From Variovorax sp. UMC13 (lineage in GTDB: Bacteria > Pseudomonadota > Gammaproteobacteria > Burkholderiales > Burkholderiaceae_C), in assembly GCF_014170375.1 (NCBI RefSeq), contig NZ_LZZW01000010.1:248001-312000 (forward strand): 64,000 bases of DNA, given 5' to 3'. The translations under genes were made by a program, and so were the position numbers. The notes beneath the pieces are model-generated. The model was not told where the DNA came from. It was given only the letters and a program-made list of their open reading frames with translations, and searched no databases. Below are positions 33,714-42,482 of this stretch, in pieces; positions within the stretch are counted from its first letter, which is position 1; every line of letters begins with the position of its first letter.

Positions 33714-35284
33714 AGCCGCCCCTGTCCATCCAGATGCACGAACGCGACAACGTCGCGATCGTGGCCAACGACGGCGGCCTGCCGGCGGGCACGGTGTTCG
33801 CGTCGGGCCTGGTGCTGGTCGACAAGGTGCCGCAGGCGCACAAGGTCGCGCTCGAGGACATCCCCGAAGGCGGCGTGGTGCGGCGCTACGACGTGCCCAT
33901 CGGCTATGCCTTGAAGCCCATCCCCGCGGGCAGCTGGGTGCACGAGCGGCTGCTGCGGATGCCCGAGGCGCGCTCGCTCGAGGGCCTGCCCATCGCCACC
34001 GTGGCGGCGCCGGCGATGCCGCCACTGGAGGGCTACAGCTTCGAGGGCTACCGCAACCCCGACGGCTCGGTCGGCACGCGCAACCTGCTGGCCATCACGC
34101 AGACCGTGCAGTGCGTGGCCGGCGTGGTCGACTTCGCGGTGCAGCGCATCCGCGCCGAGCTGCTGCCGAAGTACCCCAACGTCGACGGCGTGGTGGGCCT
34201 GGCGCACGGCTACGGCTGCGGCGTGGCGATCGACGCGCCCGACGCGATCATTCCGATCCGCACGCTGCGCAACATCAGCCTCAACCCCAACTTCGGCGGC
34301 GAGGTGATGGTGATCAGCCTGGGCTGCGAGAAGCTGCAGCCCGAGCGCCTGATGCCGCCCGGCACCATCCCGCTGATCGACGAGCGCAACGTGGCCGACG
34401 TGGGCAACAGCGCCGACGCCAAGCTCGACGTGCTGTGCCTGCAGGACGAGGCGCACGTGGGCTTCATGTCGATGGTCGATGCGATCCTGCGCCAGGCCGA
34501 GGAACACCTCGAACGCCTCGACGCCCGCCGGCGCGAGACCGTGCCCGCGAGCGAGCTGGTGGTGGGCGTGCAGTGCGGCGGCAGCGACGCTTTTTCAGGC
34601 GTGACCGCCAACCCGGCCGTCGGTTTCTGCACCGACCTGCTGGTGCGCGCGGGCGCGACCGTGATGTTCTCGGAAGTGACCGAGGTGCGCGACGGCATCG
34701 ACCAGCTGACCTCGCGCGCCAGCACGCCCGCGGTGGCCGAGGCGATGATCCGCGAGATGGCCTGGTACGACGCCTACCTCGACAAGGGCCGGGTCGACCG
34801 CAGCGCCAACACCACGCCGGGCAACAAGAAGGGCGGGCTGTCGAACATCGTCGAGAAGGCCATGGGCTCGATCGTCAAGAGCGGCAGCGCGCCGATCTCG
34901 GGCGTGGTGCCGCCGGGCGAGAAGGCCCGGCAGAAGGGGCTGCTCTATGCGGCCACGCCCGCCAGCGACTTCATCTGCGGCACGCTGCAGCTGGCCGCGG
35001 GCATGAACCTGCATGTGTTCACCACCGGCCGCGGCACGCCCTACGGCCTGGCCGAGGTGCCGGTGATCAAGGTCGCGACGCGCAGCGACCTGGCGCGCCG
35101 CTGGCACGACCTGATGGACATCAACGCCGGCCGCATCGCCGACGGCGAGGCCAGCATCGAGGACGTGGGCTGGGAGATGTTCCGGCTGATGCTCGACGTG
35201 GCCAGCGGCCGGAAGAAGACCTGGGCCGAGCACTGGAAATTGCACAACGCATTGGTGCTCTTCAACCCCGCACCCGTGACCTGA
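33710..35284 (+). CDS. garD: Galactarate dehydratase
   Basis: Dehydrates D-galactarate to 5-keto-4-deoxy-D-glucarate, joining the GudD branch at KdgD. At 524 residues it equals the E. coli enzyme in length (523). An N-terminal SAF domain (residues about 5-80, with [13 protein letters not shown]) is followed by the UxaA/GarD catalytic region with [53 protein letters not shown] and [10 protein letters not shown]; the Cys and His ligands of the iron/metal site are present. The GTG start overlaps the dctM stop (GTGA) with GGTGG 6 nt upstream. Altronate dehydratase is a relative, but the single-polypeptide length and context favour galactarate. Confidence 0.93.
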   Translation: MKPPLSIQMHERDNVAIVANDGGLPAGTVFASGLVLVDKVPQAHKVALEDIPEGGVVRRYDVPIGYALKPIPAGSWVHERLLRMPEARSLEGLPIATVAAPAMPPLEGYSFEGYRNPDGSVGTRNLLAITQTVQCVAGVVDFAVQRIRAELLPKYPNVDGVVGLAHGYGCGVAIDAPDAIIPIRTLRNISLNPNFGGEVMVISLGCEKLQPERLMPPGTIPLIDERNVADVGNSADAKLDVLCLQDEAHVGFMSMVDAILRQAEEHLERLDARRRETVPASELVVGVQCGGSDAFSGVTANPAVGFCTDLLVRAGATVMFSEVTEVRDGIDQLTSRASTPAVAEAMIREMAWYDAYLDKGRVDRSANTTPGNKKGGLSNIVEKAMGSIVKSGSAPISGVVPPGEKARQKGLLYAATPASDFICGTLQLAAGMNLHVFTTGRGTPYGLAEVPVIKVATRSDLARRWHDLMDINAGRIADGEASIEDVGWEMFRLMLDVASGRKKTWAEHWKLHNALVLFNPAPVT

Positions 35285-35302
35285 ATTCACAAGGAAGAAA
35301 AG

Positions 35303-36067
35303 ATGGAAGACCTTCAAGGCAAGACCGCCCTCGTCACCGGCGCCAGCACCGGCATCGGTGCCGCCGTGGCCATCGCCTACGGCGCGCGCGGCATGCGCGT
35401 GGCCGTGCATTACAACCAGTCGGCCGGGCCGGCACAGGCGGTGGTCGACACCATCGTCCGGGCCGGCGGCGAGGCCTTCGCGATCCAGGGCGACGTGCGC
35501 GACTCGGCCGCCATCGCCCGCGTGGTGCGCGACACGCACGCGCGGCTGGGCGGCATCGACGTGCTGGTGAACAACGCCGGGAGCCTGGTGAAACGCGCGC
35601 CCATCGCCGAGTTCGACGACGCGCTGTTCGACGAGGTGCTGCACATCAACGCGCGCTCGGTGCTGGCCTTCTGCCGCGAGGTGGTGCCGCTGATGCGCAC
35701 GCGCGGCCAGGGCGGCAGCATCGTCAACGTATCCTCGGTCGCGGCGCGCACCGGCGGCGGGCCGGGCGCCTACCTCTATGCGGGCGCCAAGGGCTTCGTG
35801 AGCACCGCCACGCACGGCCTGGCCAAGGAACTCGCCCCGGACCACATCCGCGTCAACGCGGTCGCCCCGGGCGTGATCCAGACGCCCTTCCAGGACCGCT
35901 TCTCCACGCCCGCGATCCTCGAGTCCTTCAAGGCCGGCATCCCGATGGGCCGCATCGGCGAACCCGACGACTGCACCGGTGCCTTCCTCTACCTCGCCTC
36001 GGCGCAGCTCTCGGGCTACGTGACGGGCCAGGTCCTCGAGGTCAACGGCGGGCAGTACATGCCCTGA
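35303..36067 (+). CDS. Short-chain dehydrogenase/reductase
   Basis: A 254-residue classical SDR with NAD(P) motif TGASTGIG, NNAG, a catalytic Ser in NVSSVAA, YAGAK (Tyr-x-x-x-Lys) and the C-terminal GQVLEVNGGQYMP. HYN after the second strand suggests NADP(H) preference. AGGAAG precedes the ATG, 18 bp after garD. Substrate is unknown; a uronate or keto-sugar-acid reduction/oxidation linked to the pathway is likely from location. It is not the missing semialdehyde dehydrogenase, which is an ALDH-fold enzyme. Confidence 0.9.
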   Translation: MEDLQGKTALVTGASTGIGAAVAIAYGARGMRVAVHYNQSAGPAQAVVDTIVRAGGEAFAIQGDVRDSAAIARVVRDTHARLGGIDVLVNNAGSLVKRAPIAEFDDALFDEVLHINARSVLAFCREVVPLMRTRGQGGSIVNVSSVAARTGGGPGAYLYAGAKGFVSTATHGLAKELAPDHIRVNAVAPGVIQTPFQDRFSTPAILESFKAGIPMGRIGEPDDCTGAFLYLASAQLSGYVTGQVLEVNGGQYMP

Positions 36068-36111
36068 GGCACACCGTTTTTTTTCCTCATTCCAACAGCA
36101 GAGACAGACCC

Positions 36112-37092
36112 ATGACAGCCCTTCCCTTCCTGCGCCGCATCGCCGCGCTGTCCGCCCTCGCCGCCCTGGCCTTGGGCGCCGCCGCGCCGGCCGTGGCTCA
36201 GGCCCCCAAGTTCCCGACCCGCACCATCGAGTTGCTGGTGCCCTACCAGCCCGGCGGCGGCACCGACGGCTTGGCACGCGCCTTCGCCGACGCGAGCCGC
36301 AAGCACATCGACCAGAGCATCGTGATCGTCAACCGGCCCGGCGCCGGCGGCGCGATCGGCTGGACCGAAGTCATCAACGCCCGGCCCGACGGCTACAAGC
36401 TGGCGGTGCTCACGGTCGAGCTGCTCACGCTGCCGCACCTGGGCCTGGCCAAGTTCAATTACGACGACTTCCAGCCCATCGCGCAGCTCAACGCCGACCC
36501 GGCCGCGATCACGGTGAAGTCCGATGCGCCCTGGAACACGGTGGAGGAATTCCTGGCCGACGCCAAGAAGGCGCCCGAGAGCATCCGCGTGGGCAACTCC
36601 GGCAACGGCTCGATCTGGCACCTGGCCGCGGCCGCGCTGGAGGACAAGACCGGCACCAAGTTCAACCACATCCCGTTCCAGGGCGCGGCGCCCGCGGTGC
36701 TGGCGCTGCTGGGCGGCCACATCGAGGCCGTGGCCGTGAGCCCGGCCGAGGTCACGACGCATGTGCAGGGCGGCAAGCTCAAAGTGCTGATGGTGATGGC
36801 CGACCAGCGCGTCAAGGGCTTCGAGAAGGTGCCGACCGCCAAGGAACGCGGCATCGACCTGTCGATCGGCACCTGGCGCGGCCTCGGCGCGCCCAAGAAC
36901 ACGCCGCCCGAAGTGATGGCGCGGCTGCGCGAGATCGCCGCCAAGACCGCCGCCGAGCCGCTGATGCACGAGGTGATGGACAAGCAGAACCTGGGCTACG
37001 TCTACACCGACGGCGCGGTGTTCAAGGAGACGCTGGCCAAGGACAACACCTACTTCAAGGGCCTGATCACCAAGCTCAACCTGAAACCCTGA
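36112..37092 (+). CDS. Bug/TctC-family periplasmic substrate-binding protein (second in the island)
   Basis: A 326-residue Bug receptor. The signal peptide ends near AVAQA. Landmarks are RTIELLVPYQPGGGTDGLARAF, VNRPGAGGAIGWTEVINARPDG, GNSGNGSIWHLAAAALE and HIPFQGAAPAVLALLGG. It is a second orphan Bug protein and differs in sequence from its neighbours. A T8 run lies between the SDR stop and its start, without an obvious stem. Bug proteins can also serve as carboxylate sensors, so a signalling role is an alternative to uptake. Confidence 0.9.
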   Translation: MTALPFLRRIAALSALAALALGAAAPAVAQAPKFPTRTIELLVPYQPGGGTDGLARAFADASRKHIDQSIVIVNRPGAGGAIGWTEVINARPDGYKLAVLTVELLTLPHLGLAKFNYDDFQPIAQLNADPAAITVKSDAPWNTVEEFLADAKKAPESIRVGNSGNGSIWHLAAAALEDKTGTKFNHIPFQGAAPAVLALLGGHIEAVAVSPAEVTTHVQGGKLKVLMVMADQRVKGFEKVPTAKERGIDLSIGTWRGLGAPKNTPPEVMARLREIAAKTAAEPLMHEVMDKQNLGYVYTDGAVFKETLAKDNTYFKGLITKLNLKP

Positions 37093-37196
37093 CCGGCTCC
37101 ACGCACCGCGTGCCGAAGACCTAGAACAACACGGCACCACCCCTCAGGCGCGTCGCGTCTGCGGGCCTTTCTCGACCATCGAACGGAGACAAGACC

Positions 37197-38186
37197 ATGC
37201 AACGCCGCACCCTCATCCAGACCGCCATCGCCGGCCTCGCCGCCAGCGCCCTGCCCGCTGCTTTCGCCCAGGGCGCCTGGCCCACCGGCAAGGCCATCAC
37301 CTACCTGGTGCCCTTCCCGGCCGGCGGCACGACCGACGTGCTGGGCCGGCTGATCAGCCAGAAGCTGGGCATGGTGCTGGGCACCAGCGTGGTGATCGAC
37401 AACCGCGGCGGCGCGGGCGGCAGCGTGGGCTCGGAGATCGCCTCGCGCGCGGCCCCCGACGGCTACACGCTGCTGGGCGGCACCATCAGCTCGCACGCCA
37501 TCAACGTGAGCCTGTACCCGAAGATCGGCTACGACCCGGTCAAGTCCTTCGCGCCGGTCACGCTGATCGGCACCAACCCAGTGGTGCTGGTGGTCAATGC
37601 CGCCAGCCCCTACAAGACGCTCAAGGACGTGCTCGAGGCGAGCAAGGCCAAGGCCGGCGGCCTGTCCTCGGCCTCGGCCGGCACCGGCACCTCGCAGCAC
37701 CTGTCGCTGGAACTGCTGGCCTTCAAGTCGGGCGTGAAGTTCACCCATGTGCCCTACAAGGGCAGCGGCCCCGCGATCCAGGACGTGATCGGCGGCCAGG
37801 TCGACATGATGTTCGACACCACGGTGGTGGCCGCGCCGCACATCCAGAGCGGCAAGCTGCGCGCCATCGCCGTGACCTCGGCCAAGCGGCTCGCGTCGCT
37901 GCCCGAGGTGCCGACCATCGCCGAGTCGGGCCTTCAGGGCCTGACCGATTTCGAGGTCGTGTCGTGGCAGGCCATCTTCGTGCCGGCCGGCACGCCGGCG
38001 CCGATCGTCGACCGGCTGCACAAGGAGATCCGCACCATCCTCGCGCAGCCCGAGATGCAGGAAAAGATGAAGGGCTTCGGCATGGAGCCGGCCGACATGA
38101 CGACCGCCCAGATCGCGGCCTTCCAGAAGGCCGAGGTCGAGAAGTGGGCGCAGGTGATCAAGGCCGCGGGCGTGAAGGTCGAGTGA
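37197..38186 (+). CDS. Bug/TctC-family periplasmic substrate-binding protein (third in the island)
   Basis: A 329-residue Bug receptor with a Tat-free signal peptide (cleavage near AAFAQG). Landmarks are ITYLVPFPAGGTTDVLGRL, IDNRGGAGGSVGSEIASRAAPDG, GTSQHLSLELLA, HVPYKGSGPAIQDVIGGQ and EVPTIAESGL. GGAG lies 9 nt before the ATG. It ends the plus-strand run. No tctAB genes accompany it, as for the other two. Confidence 0.92.
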   Translation: MQRRTLIQTAIAGLAASALPAAFAQGAWPTGKAITYLVPFPAGGTTDVLGRLISQKLGMVLGTSVVIDNRGGAGGSVGSEIASRAAPDGYTLLGGTISSHAINVSLYPKIGYDPVKSFAPVTLIGTNPVVLVVNAASPYKTLKDVLEASKAKAGGLSSASAGTGTSQHLSLELLAFKSGVKFTHVPYKGSGPAIQDVIGGQVDMMFDTTVVAAPHIQSGKLRAIAVTSAKRLASLPEVPTIAESGLQGLTDFEVVSWQAIFVPAGTPAPIVDRLHKEIRTILAQPEMQEKMKGFGMEPADMTTAQIAAFQKAEVEKWAQVIKAAGVKVE

Positions 38187-38523
38187 CGCGCCTCGCCTGA
38201 CGGGCGCGGGCGCCTGCGGCCGTCAACGGCATGGCGGGCCACGGGGCCTCCGCGTGCCGGGTACCATCGACGGATGCCGGCGCATCCGCCTGGCGGCCCA
38301 CGGCGACGGTCGAGGCCGCGGCGGGGCAGGCCCAGCCCGTCCAGGACCGAGAAATTCACACGCGATCCAGCGCATCCGCCAAGACAGCCCTGCTCCCGGG
38401 AACGGCCGCCGCACCTGCGGGCCTTCCCCGCACGATTTCCCAGATGCGCTCCCACTGCGAGACACGACCCCACCGCCTCGGCCTGTCGCCGTCGTCTTGC
38501 CGCTCGCGCGCCCGGATCCCGGG
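38187..38523 (+). other. Intergenic region between the third Bug gene and the diguanylate cyclase gene
   Basis: About 337 bp. TGACGG and CCGTCA around 38200-38225 could form a weak GC-rich stem, but there is no T-run. The reading frame of the next gene stays open across most of this stretch, yet the Arg/Pro-rich translation does not look like protein. No clear promoter was recognised. Confidence 0.4.
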
Positions 38524-39621
38524 ATGCGCGCTCGTACGGAACCCACCGTGCCCTTGAGACCCGACGAAGCGCCAGCGGCCGACAGCGAAGAAGCCTATCG
38601 CGAACAGACGCTCAGGCGCCTGCAGGCCACGGCCGTCGAGATGGGCGTGACGGCGGTGCTGGGCTCGGCGGTCGCGCTGCTGGCGCGGCTGCTGATCCCC
38701 ACGCCCGAGTACCTCGTGCTGCGGGTGCTGCTGCTGCCGCTGACGGCGCTCTTCGCCTACCTGATCGTGCGGGCCCCTTCGGTGCGCACCTACGGCGTCG
38801 CCTGCATGGCCACCATCGCCACGGTCAGTTTCAACAGCTACCTGGGCGCGCTGGGCACCGACCAGCCGCTGATCTACTTCCTGCCCGCGGCGGCCATCGT
38901 GATGCTGGCCACCAGCTTCTTCTGGATCACGCTGGCCCAGTGGCTCGGCGGTGCGCTGGCCTGCTATGCCTTCTTCCTGCCCTTCGTGCTCGACCCCACG
39001 GCCAGCCGCACCGACACCGTGTTCTGCGTGCTCTTCGCGGCCATGGCCCTGGTGACCAGCTTCGTCAGCCACCTGCGCATGCAGGACTACCAGCGCCGGG
39101 CCTTCGACCAGGAATGCCGGCTGGCCCGGCTCTCCGTCACCGACACGCTCACGGGCGCGCTCAGCCGGGCCGAGTTCCTGCTGCAGGCCGACCGGGCCGC
39201 CGGCCGGGCCCGCGCGGCGGGCACGCCGCTCACGCTGCTGTACCTGGACATCGATCATTTCAAGCGCCTCAACGACGGCCATGGCCACGCGGCTGGCGAT
39301 GCCGTGCTGCGCGGCATGTCCGAGGTGCTGCACAAGGCCTTGCGCAATGGCGACGTCTTCGGCCGGCTGGGCGGCGAGGAGTTCTGCGTGCTGCTCCCGG
39401 ACCAGGGCGAGGTCGAGGCCCGCGCGCTGGCCGACCGCCTGCGCGCGAGGCTGGCGTCGGTGCCGCGGCCCGACGGGCCGCTGACAGTCTCGGCCGGCAT
39501 CGCCGGCATGCGCGACGGTGAATCCGTGCTGCAGACACTGCACCGGGCGGACCTGGCCATGCTCAGGGCCAAGCAGGCGGGGCGCGATACGGTGTGCGTG
39601 GCGCAGGACGCAGCCTGCTGA
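38524..39621 (+). CDS. Membrane-anchored diguanylate cyclase (GGDEF domain)
   Basis: Makes cyclic di-GMP. About 365 residues: a short cytosolic start, then six hydrophobic segments (about residues 35-185) in place of a known sensor domain, then a GGDEF domain. The catalytic motif is GRLGGEEF. The metal and nucleotide contacts LYLDIDHFKRLNDGHGHAAGD are present, and RNGD, five residues before GGEEF, is an intact inhibitory I-site. Start is uncertain: ATG 38524, or GTG 38548 with GGAA upstream. The gene stands alone; its output could influence the adhesin or biofilm state but nothing here shows it. Confidence 0.88.
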   Translation: MRARTEPTVPLRPDEAPAADSEEAYREQTLRRLQATAVEMGVTAVLGSAVALLARLLIPTPEYLVLRVLLLPLTALFAYLIVRAPSVRTYGVACMATIATVSFNSYLGALGTDQPLIYFLPAAAIVMLATSFFWITLAQWLGGALACYAFFLPFVLDPTASRTDTVFCVLFAAMALVTSFVSHLRMQDYQRRAFDQECRLARLSVTDTLTGALSRAEFLLQADRAAGRARAAGTPLTLLYLDIDHFKRLNDGHGHAAGDAVLRGMSEVLHKALRNGDVFGRLGGEEFCVLLPDQGEVEARALADRLRARLASVPRPDGPLTVSAGIAGMRDGESVLQTLHRADLAMLRAKQAGRDTVCVAQDAAC

Positions 39622-39974
39622 AGCCGGGCCGCCGGGGGGCCCGGCATCCGACGCGGAATCAGGCGCCAGCCGAAGCGCGAGTCGTCGCTTCCTGGTGGCC
39701 GCCTTCTGACCACCCGGAACCGAGTGAGTCCACATCGCAACGCCCCTGGGTACCCGGACCGCGTCCTGGACGGCCTCACCGTCGAATTTCGGACTACTAA
39801 AGTTCTCTTTCTCCTACAGGCCGATCGCCTCAGCGTCCTAGATTGACTGGAACGAGGGCAAGCGCGCCGTCCAGGCGCGACGAGACACGAGACATGCACG
39901 CGCACGAGCCTGATGCATCCGCGCAGACGAGCTCTCTGCGGCTGATACCTGGAAGACAGGACTGGAGGTGAAAG
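39622..39974 (+). terminator. Intergenic region with GC-rich stem-loop after the diguanylate cyclase gene
   Basis: Immediately past the stop, GCCGGGCC and GGCCCGGC (39623-39645) form a perfect 8-bp stem with a 7-nt loop. No T-run follows, so termination is uncertain. The rest of the 353 bp has an AT-richer patch near 39785-39820 that may hold the promoter of the small-protein pair, but no convincing -35/-10 was found. Confidence 0.4.
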
Positions 39975-40247
39975 ATGCTGTCGATCAGTCAAAAAGAGTC
40001 GATCCTTCGCAAGGCCGGCGTGGCCATCCCACGCTTCCCCACGCGGCGCCCGCCGCCTCCCCAGCGTTTCGACGATGACGGCACCCGCTACGCCGAGGCC
40101 GAGCGCATGGCGGACGACGAACTGAAGCAGGCCGTGGCGCGGTGGAAGGAAGACATCGAAAGCCTTTACGAGACGCACATCCGCCGTCGGGTGGAAGCCA
40201 CCATCCAGACCGTCAAGAGCCACGCCATCGGCGATCGCGGCGGCTGA
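39975..40247 (+). CDS. Small protein of unknown function, paralogue of the next gene
   Basis: A 90-residue soluble, charged protein with no signal peptide or membrane helix. Its N-terminus (LSISQKESILRKAGVAIPRFPTRRP) and C-terminal helix (AVARWKEDIESLYETHI) have counterparts in the next gene, so the two are tandem paralogues. GGAGG lies 7 nt before the ATG, supporting translation. I do not recognise the family. Its layout is a short helix, a Pro/Arg-rich linker, and a charged helix that could pair with its neighbour. Confidence 0.75.
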   Translation: MLSISQKESILRKAGVAIPRFPTRRPPPPQRFDDDGTRYAEAERMADDELKQAVARWKEDIESLYETHIRRRVEATIQTVKSHAIGDRGG

Positions 40248-40261
40248 ACGGAAGGGACACC

Positions 40262-40558
40262 ATGCGCGATCACCATCGTGAGCAGGACGAGGCCGGTTCC
40301 GGGGACGAGGAGCCCGCCAAGGGCATCGTGGAGGACATCCTGTCGACCGAGCAAAAGGTGTCGATCCTGTGCAAGGAGGGTGCCGTGGTGCCCACCTTGC
40401 CTGTGCGGCGCGCATCGCGGCGGCGGTGGTTCGGACAACGACGCGAGTTCAACGTGAAGCGGGTGCAGCGCCTGGACGCGGAGCACGAGCAGTCCCTGCA
40501 GGAATGGAAGAAAGCGGTCGACATGCTCTTTGCAGCATGGCTGACAGCGCAGCGCTGA
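40262..40558 (+). CDS. Small protein of unknown function, paralogue of the previous gene
   Basis: A 98-residue protein starting 15 bp after the previous stop with GGAAGGG upstream. ILSTEQKVSILCKEGAVVPTLPVRRA and SLQEWKKAVDMLFAAWL align with the preceding protein. A 20-residue acidic N-terminal extension (HHREQDEAGSGDEEPAKG) is specific to it. No catalytic motif, signal peptide or membrane segment. Probably co-expressed with its paralogue. The PRC-barrel gene is convergent 76 bp downstream, which hints at, but does not prove, a stress role. Confidence 0.75.
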   Translation: MRDHHREQDEAGSGDEEPAKGIVEDILSTEQKVSILCKEGAVVPTLPVRRASRRRWFGQRREFNVKRVQRLDAEHEQSLQEWKKAVDMLFAAWLTAQR

Positions 40559-40634
40559 ACGCCTGCGCCGCCGGGGATGCAGCGGACGCGGGCGGCACGC
40601 CGCCCGGTCCCTCGGCACGCCCGGGGCGATGGCA

Positions 40635-40973
40635 TCAAAGACCGTAGTAGTTGTTGATGCGCATGGTGTAGGGGTCATCGTATTCCGGCACGCTGCTGTC
40701 GGCGTACCTCGGAGCGCCCTCGAGCTTGGCCTTGTCCAGCGGCACCACGTAGCCGCCCTGCGAGGTGTCGTAGTTCAACATGCCCCACGGAATGGGATAG
40801 CGATCGGTCCCCATGCCCAGAAAGCCGCCGAACTCGAGCACGGCATAGCGCACCTGCCCGGACAGCTTGTCGATCATGAGGTCGTCGATGGTGCCCAACT
40901 TGTCGCCCGCCGTGTTGTAGACGGCGCTGCCTTCGACCCGGTCTGAAGAGATCACGTTTGCCGACATGGCCAT
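40635..40973 (-). CDS. PRC-barrel domain protein
   Basis: A 112-residue cytosolic protein made of one PRC-barrel: SSDRVEGSAVYNTAGDKLG, DDLMIDKLSGQVRYAVLEF and GGFLGMGTDRYPIPWGML are family-typical. Such proteins occur in photosynthetic reaction centres, in ribosome maturation and, in this short form, as stress-associated proteins of beta- and alphaproteobacteria. GGAG lies 7 nt before the ATG at 40973; the frame extends upstream but that part looks non-coding. Confidence 0.88.
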   Translation of the reverse strand: MAMSANVISSDRVEGSAVYNTAGDKLGTIDDLMIDKLSGQVRYAVLEFGGFLGMGTDRYPIPWGMLNYDTSQGGYVVPLDKAKLEGAPRYADSSVPEYDDPYTMRINNYYGL

Positions 40974-41288
40974 GACTGTTCTCCTGTCGACGCATCTGGG
41001 AGACGCCGACGCTGCTCCAAAGCCCAGGGGCGTGGTGTCCCTCAAGCCGCGCCGAGGCCTCATAGGTCTTGCGCGGAGCGCCACGTAGGACTTCTCTGCC
41101 ACCCGCAGTTCCACGCGCGTCCGGATCGCGGCCTCGCGCGGGAAGCATGCGCCGTGCGCCCCAGGCGAGGGCACCGATCAGTGACTTTGGACACTGGTGC
41201 CACGGCGCAGCCCCACCTATCTTCACCGGCACCGCCCCACGGACCGTTCCGTGACGGCGTGCATGACAAACACCGGAGGTAGAAGATC
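40974..41288. other. Divergent intergenic region between the PRC-barrel and repeat-lipoprotein genes
   Basis: About 315 bp carrying the promoters of both divergent genes. CACGGA-ccgt-TCCGTG near 41238-41253 is a perfect 6-bp stem that may be an operator. I could not assign promoters with confidence and saw no gene here. Confidence 0.4.
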
Positions 41289-42407
41289 ATGAAGACGAAG
41301 TTGTTCCTGGCCGTGCTGGCGACCGCGGCATTGGTGGCGTGTGGCGGCGGCGGCGGTGGCGGCGATGGCACGCCGATCGGCGTGGGACCCACACCCACAC
41401 CCACGCCCGGCGGTGGCGCAGGCCCGGGCCCGGGCACCGACCCCGTGACGAACCCGCAACCCGGCACGGACCCCACGCCGATCAGCGCCGACTACAAGTT
41501 CCTGAGCTTCCGGCAGGAGCGCAACTTCGACACCGATTCGGCCGAGAAGCGCTTCGACGACTACATCGCCCTGCTCAACCGCGAAGGCGCGGCCGGCTAT
41601 CGCTACCTCGAGGGCGAGGCCAGCGGCGACATCCTGACGCTGCGCGACAACTTCATGATGGTCAAGGACAGCGACACCACCTACCGCTACGCGTACAAGC
41701 GGCTGACCTACGACATCCTGCAGTCCACCGCGCTGCAGGCGCTGCTGGCGCAGGCCAAGGAGCAGGGCGCGCAGGGCATGGTGTTGCTGAAGATCCTCGC
41801 GCCCATTGCCATCAACGGCAACAACGATCCCGAGTTCGCCGTGCTCTACCGCCAGGACCTCGGCAGCTCGGCCACCTTCGACCTGACGGCCGAACCCTAT
41901 GCCGCCACCTCCGCCGACTACGTGAGCCGCGCCAACGCGCAAGGCGCGAACGGCTACCGGCCGTGGGCCAAGCCGGCCCTGTACGGCCAGGGCGACTACC
42001 AGTTCTTCCTCAAGGACCTCAGCAGCGCGGCGCGCTATGAAGTGAAGGCGGTGGTCAGCCCGCAGAGCGTGGTCGGCGGCACGGTCGACGACCTCAAGGC
42101 GCAGATCCGCAACCAGGGCACGCAAGGCTTCCGGCTGCTGAAGAACCGCTTCATGGAAGACAGCAAGGACTTCCTCTTCTACGTGAAGGACACGACACAG
42201 GCGAGTTCCTTCGCCTACGAGTTCCTCGAGAACCCCGACCCGGTGTTCGGCCTGCAGGAAGCCAACGCGATCCAGGCCAATGCACAGACGGCCAACGGCC
42301 TGCGCTATTTCGGCCTGCCAGACTCGCCGCTGTTCTTCCGGGCCTCGGCCTGCACCGGCCCACTGTGCCTGTCGCCGGACCGCACCGAGACCAGCGACCA
42401 GAACTGA
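41289..42407 (+). CDS. Lipoprotein built of repeated ~50-residue units
   Basis: A 372-residue protein with a lipoprotein signal (LVACGGGGGGG), then a Gly, Pro/Thr-rich spacer (TPTPTPGGGAGPGPG) that would hold the domain away from the membrane. From residue 65 on there are about five related units: an Asn/Gln-rich helix ending in G-x-x-G-Y/F-R, a strand, then F(F/L)xKD...YxYE. Examples are LLNREGAAGYRYLEG, ANAQGANGYRPWAKP and IRNQGTQGFRLLKNR. Each unit resembles the short DUF4177-like fold in outline. A C-terminal Cys pair (ACTGPLC) could form a disulphide. GGAGG lies 10 nt before the ATG. I do not recognise a named family. Confidence 0.8.
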   Translation: MKTKLFLAVLATAALVACGGGGGGGDGTPIGVGPTPTPTPGGGAGPGPGTDPVTNPQPGTDPTPISADYKFLSFRQERNFDTDSAEKRFDDYIALLNREGAAGYRYLEGEASGDILTLRDNFMMVKDSDTTYRYAYKRLTYDILQSTALQALLAQAKEQGAQGMVLLKILAPIAINGNNDPEFAVLYRQDLGSSATFDLTAEPYAATSADYVSRANAQGANGYRPWAKPALYGQGDYQFFLKDLSSAARYEVKAVVSPQSVVGGTVDDLKAQIRNQGTQGFRLLKNRFMEDSKDFLFYVKDTTQASSFAYEFLENPDPVFGLQEANAIQANAQTANGLRYFGLPDSPLFFRASACTGPLCLSPDRTETSDQN

Positions 42408-42482
42408 TCGCGGCCCGCTGCGCTCAGCCCGCGAGGCCTGGCCGCTGGGCGTCGGCGGCGTCCAGGTCGGTCCTGGGCCCGG

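Noticed and set aside
36067..36112. An intrinsic terminator between the SDR and second Bug genes
   Set aside because: A run of eight T is present but no stable stem precedes it.
38254..38523. A 90-residue N-terminal extension of the diguanylate cyclase
   Set aside because: The upstream frame is Arg/Pro/Gly-rich, lacks a ribosome site and does not resemble protein sequence.
39840..39975. A GGAAC-type ECF sigma promoter before the small-protein pair
   Set aside because: GGAAC at about 39850 has no matching -10 element at a suitable distance, and such EcfG promoters are an alphaproteobacterial feature.
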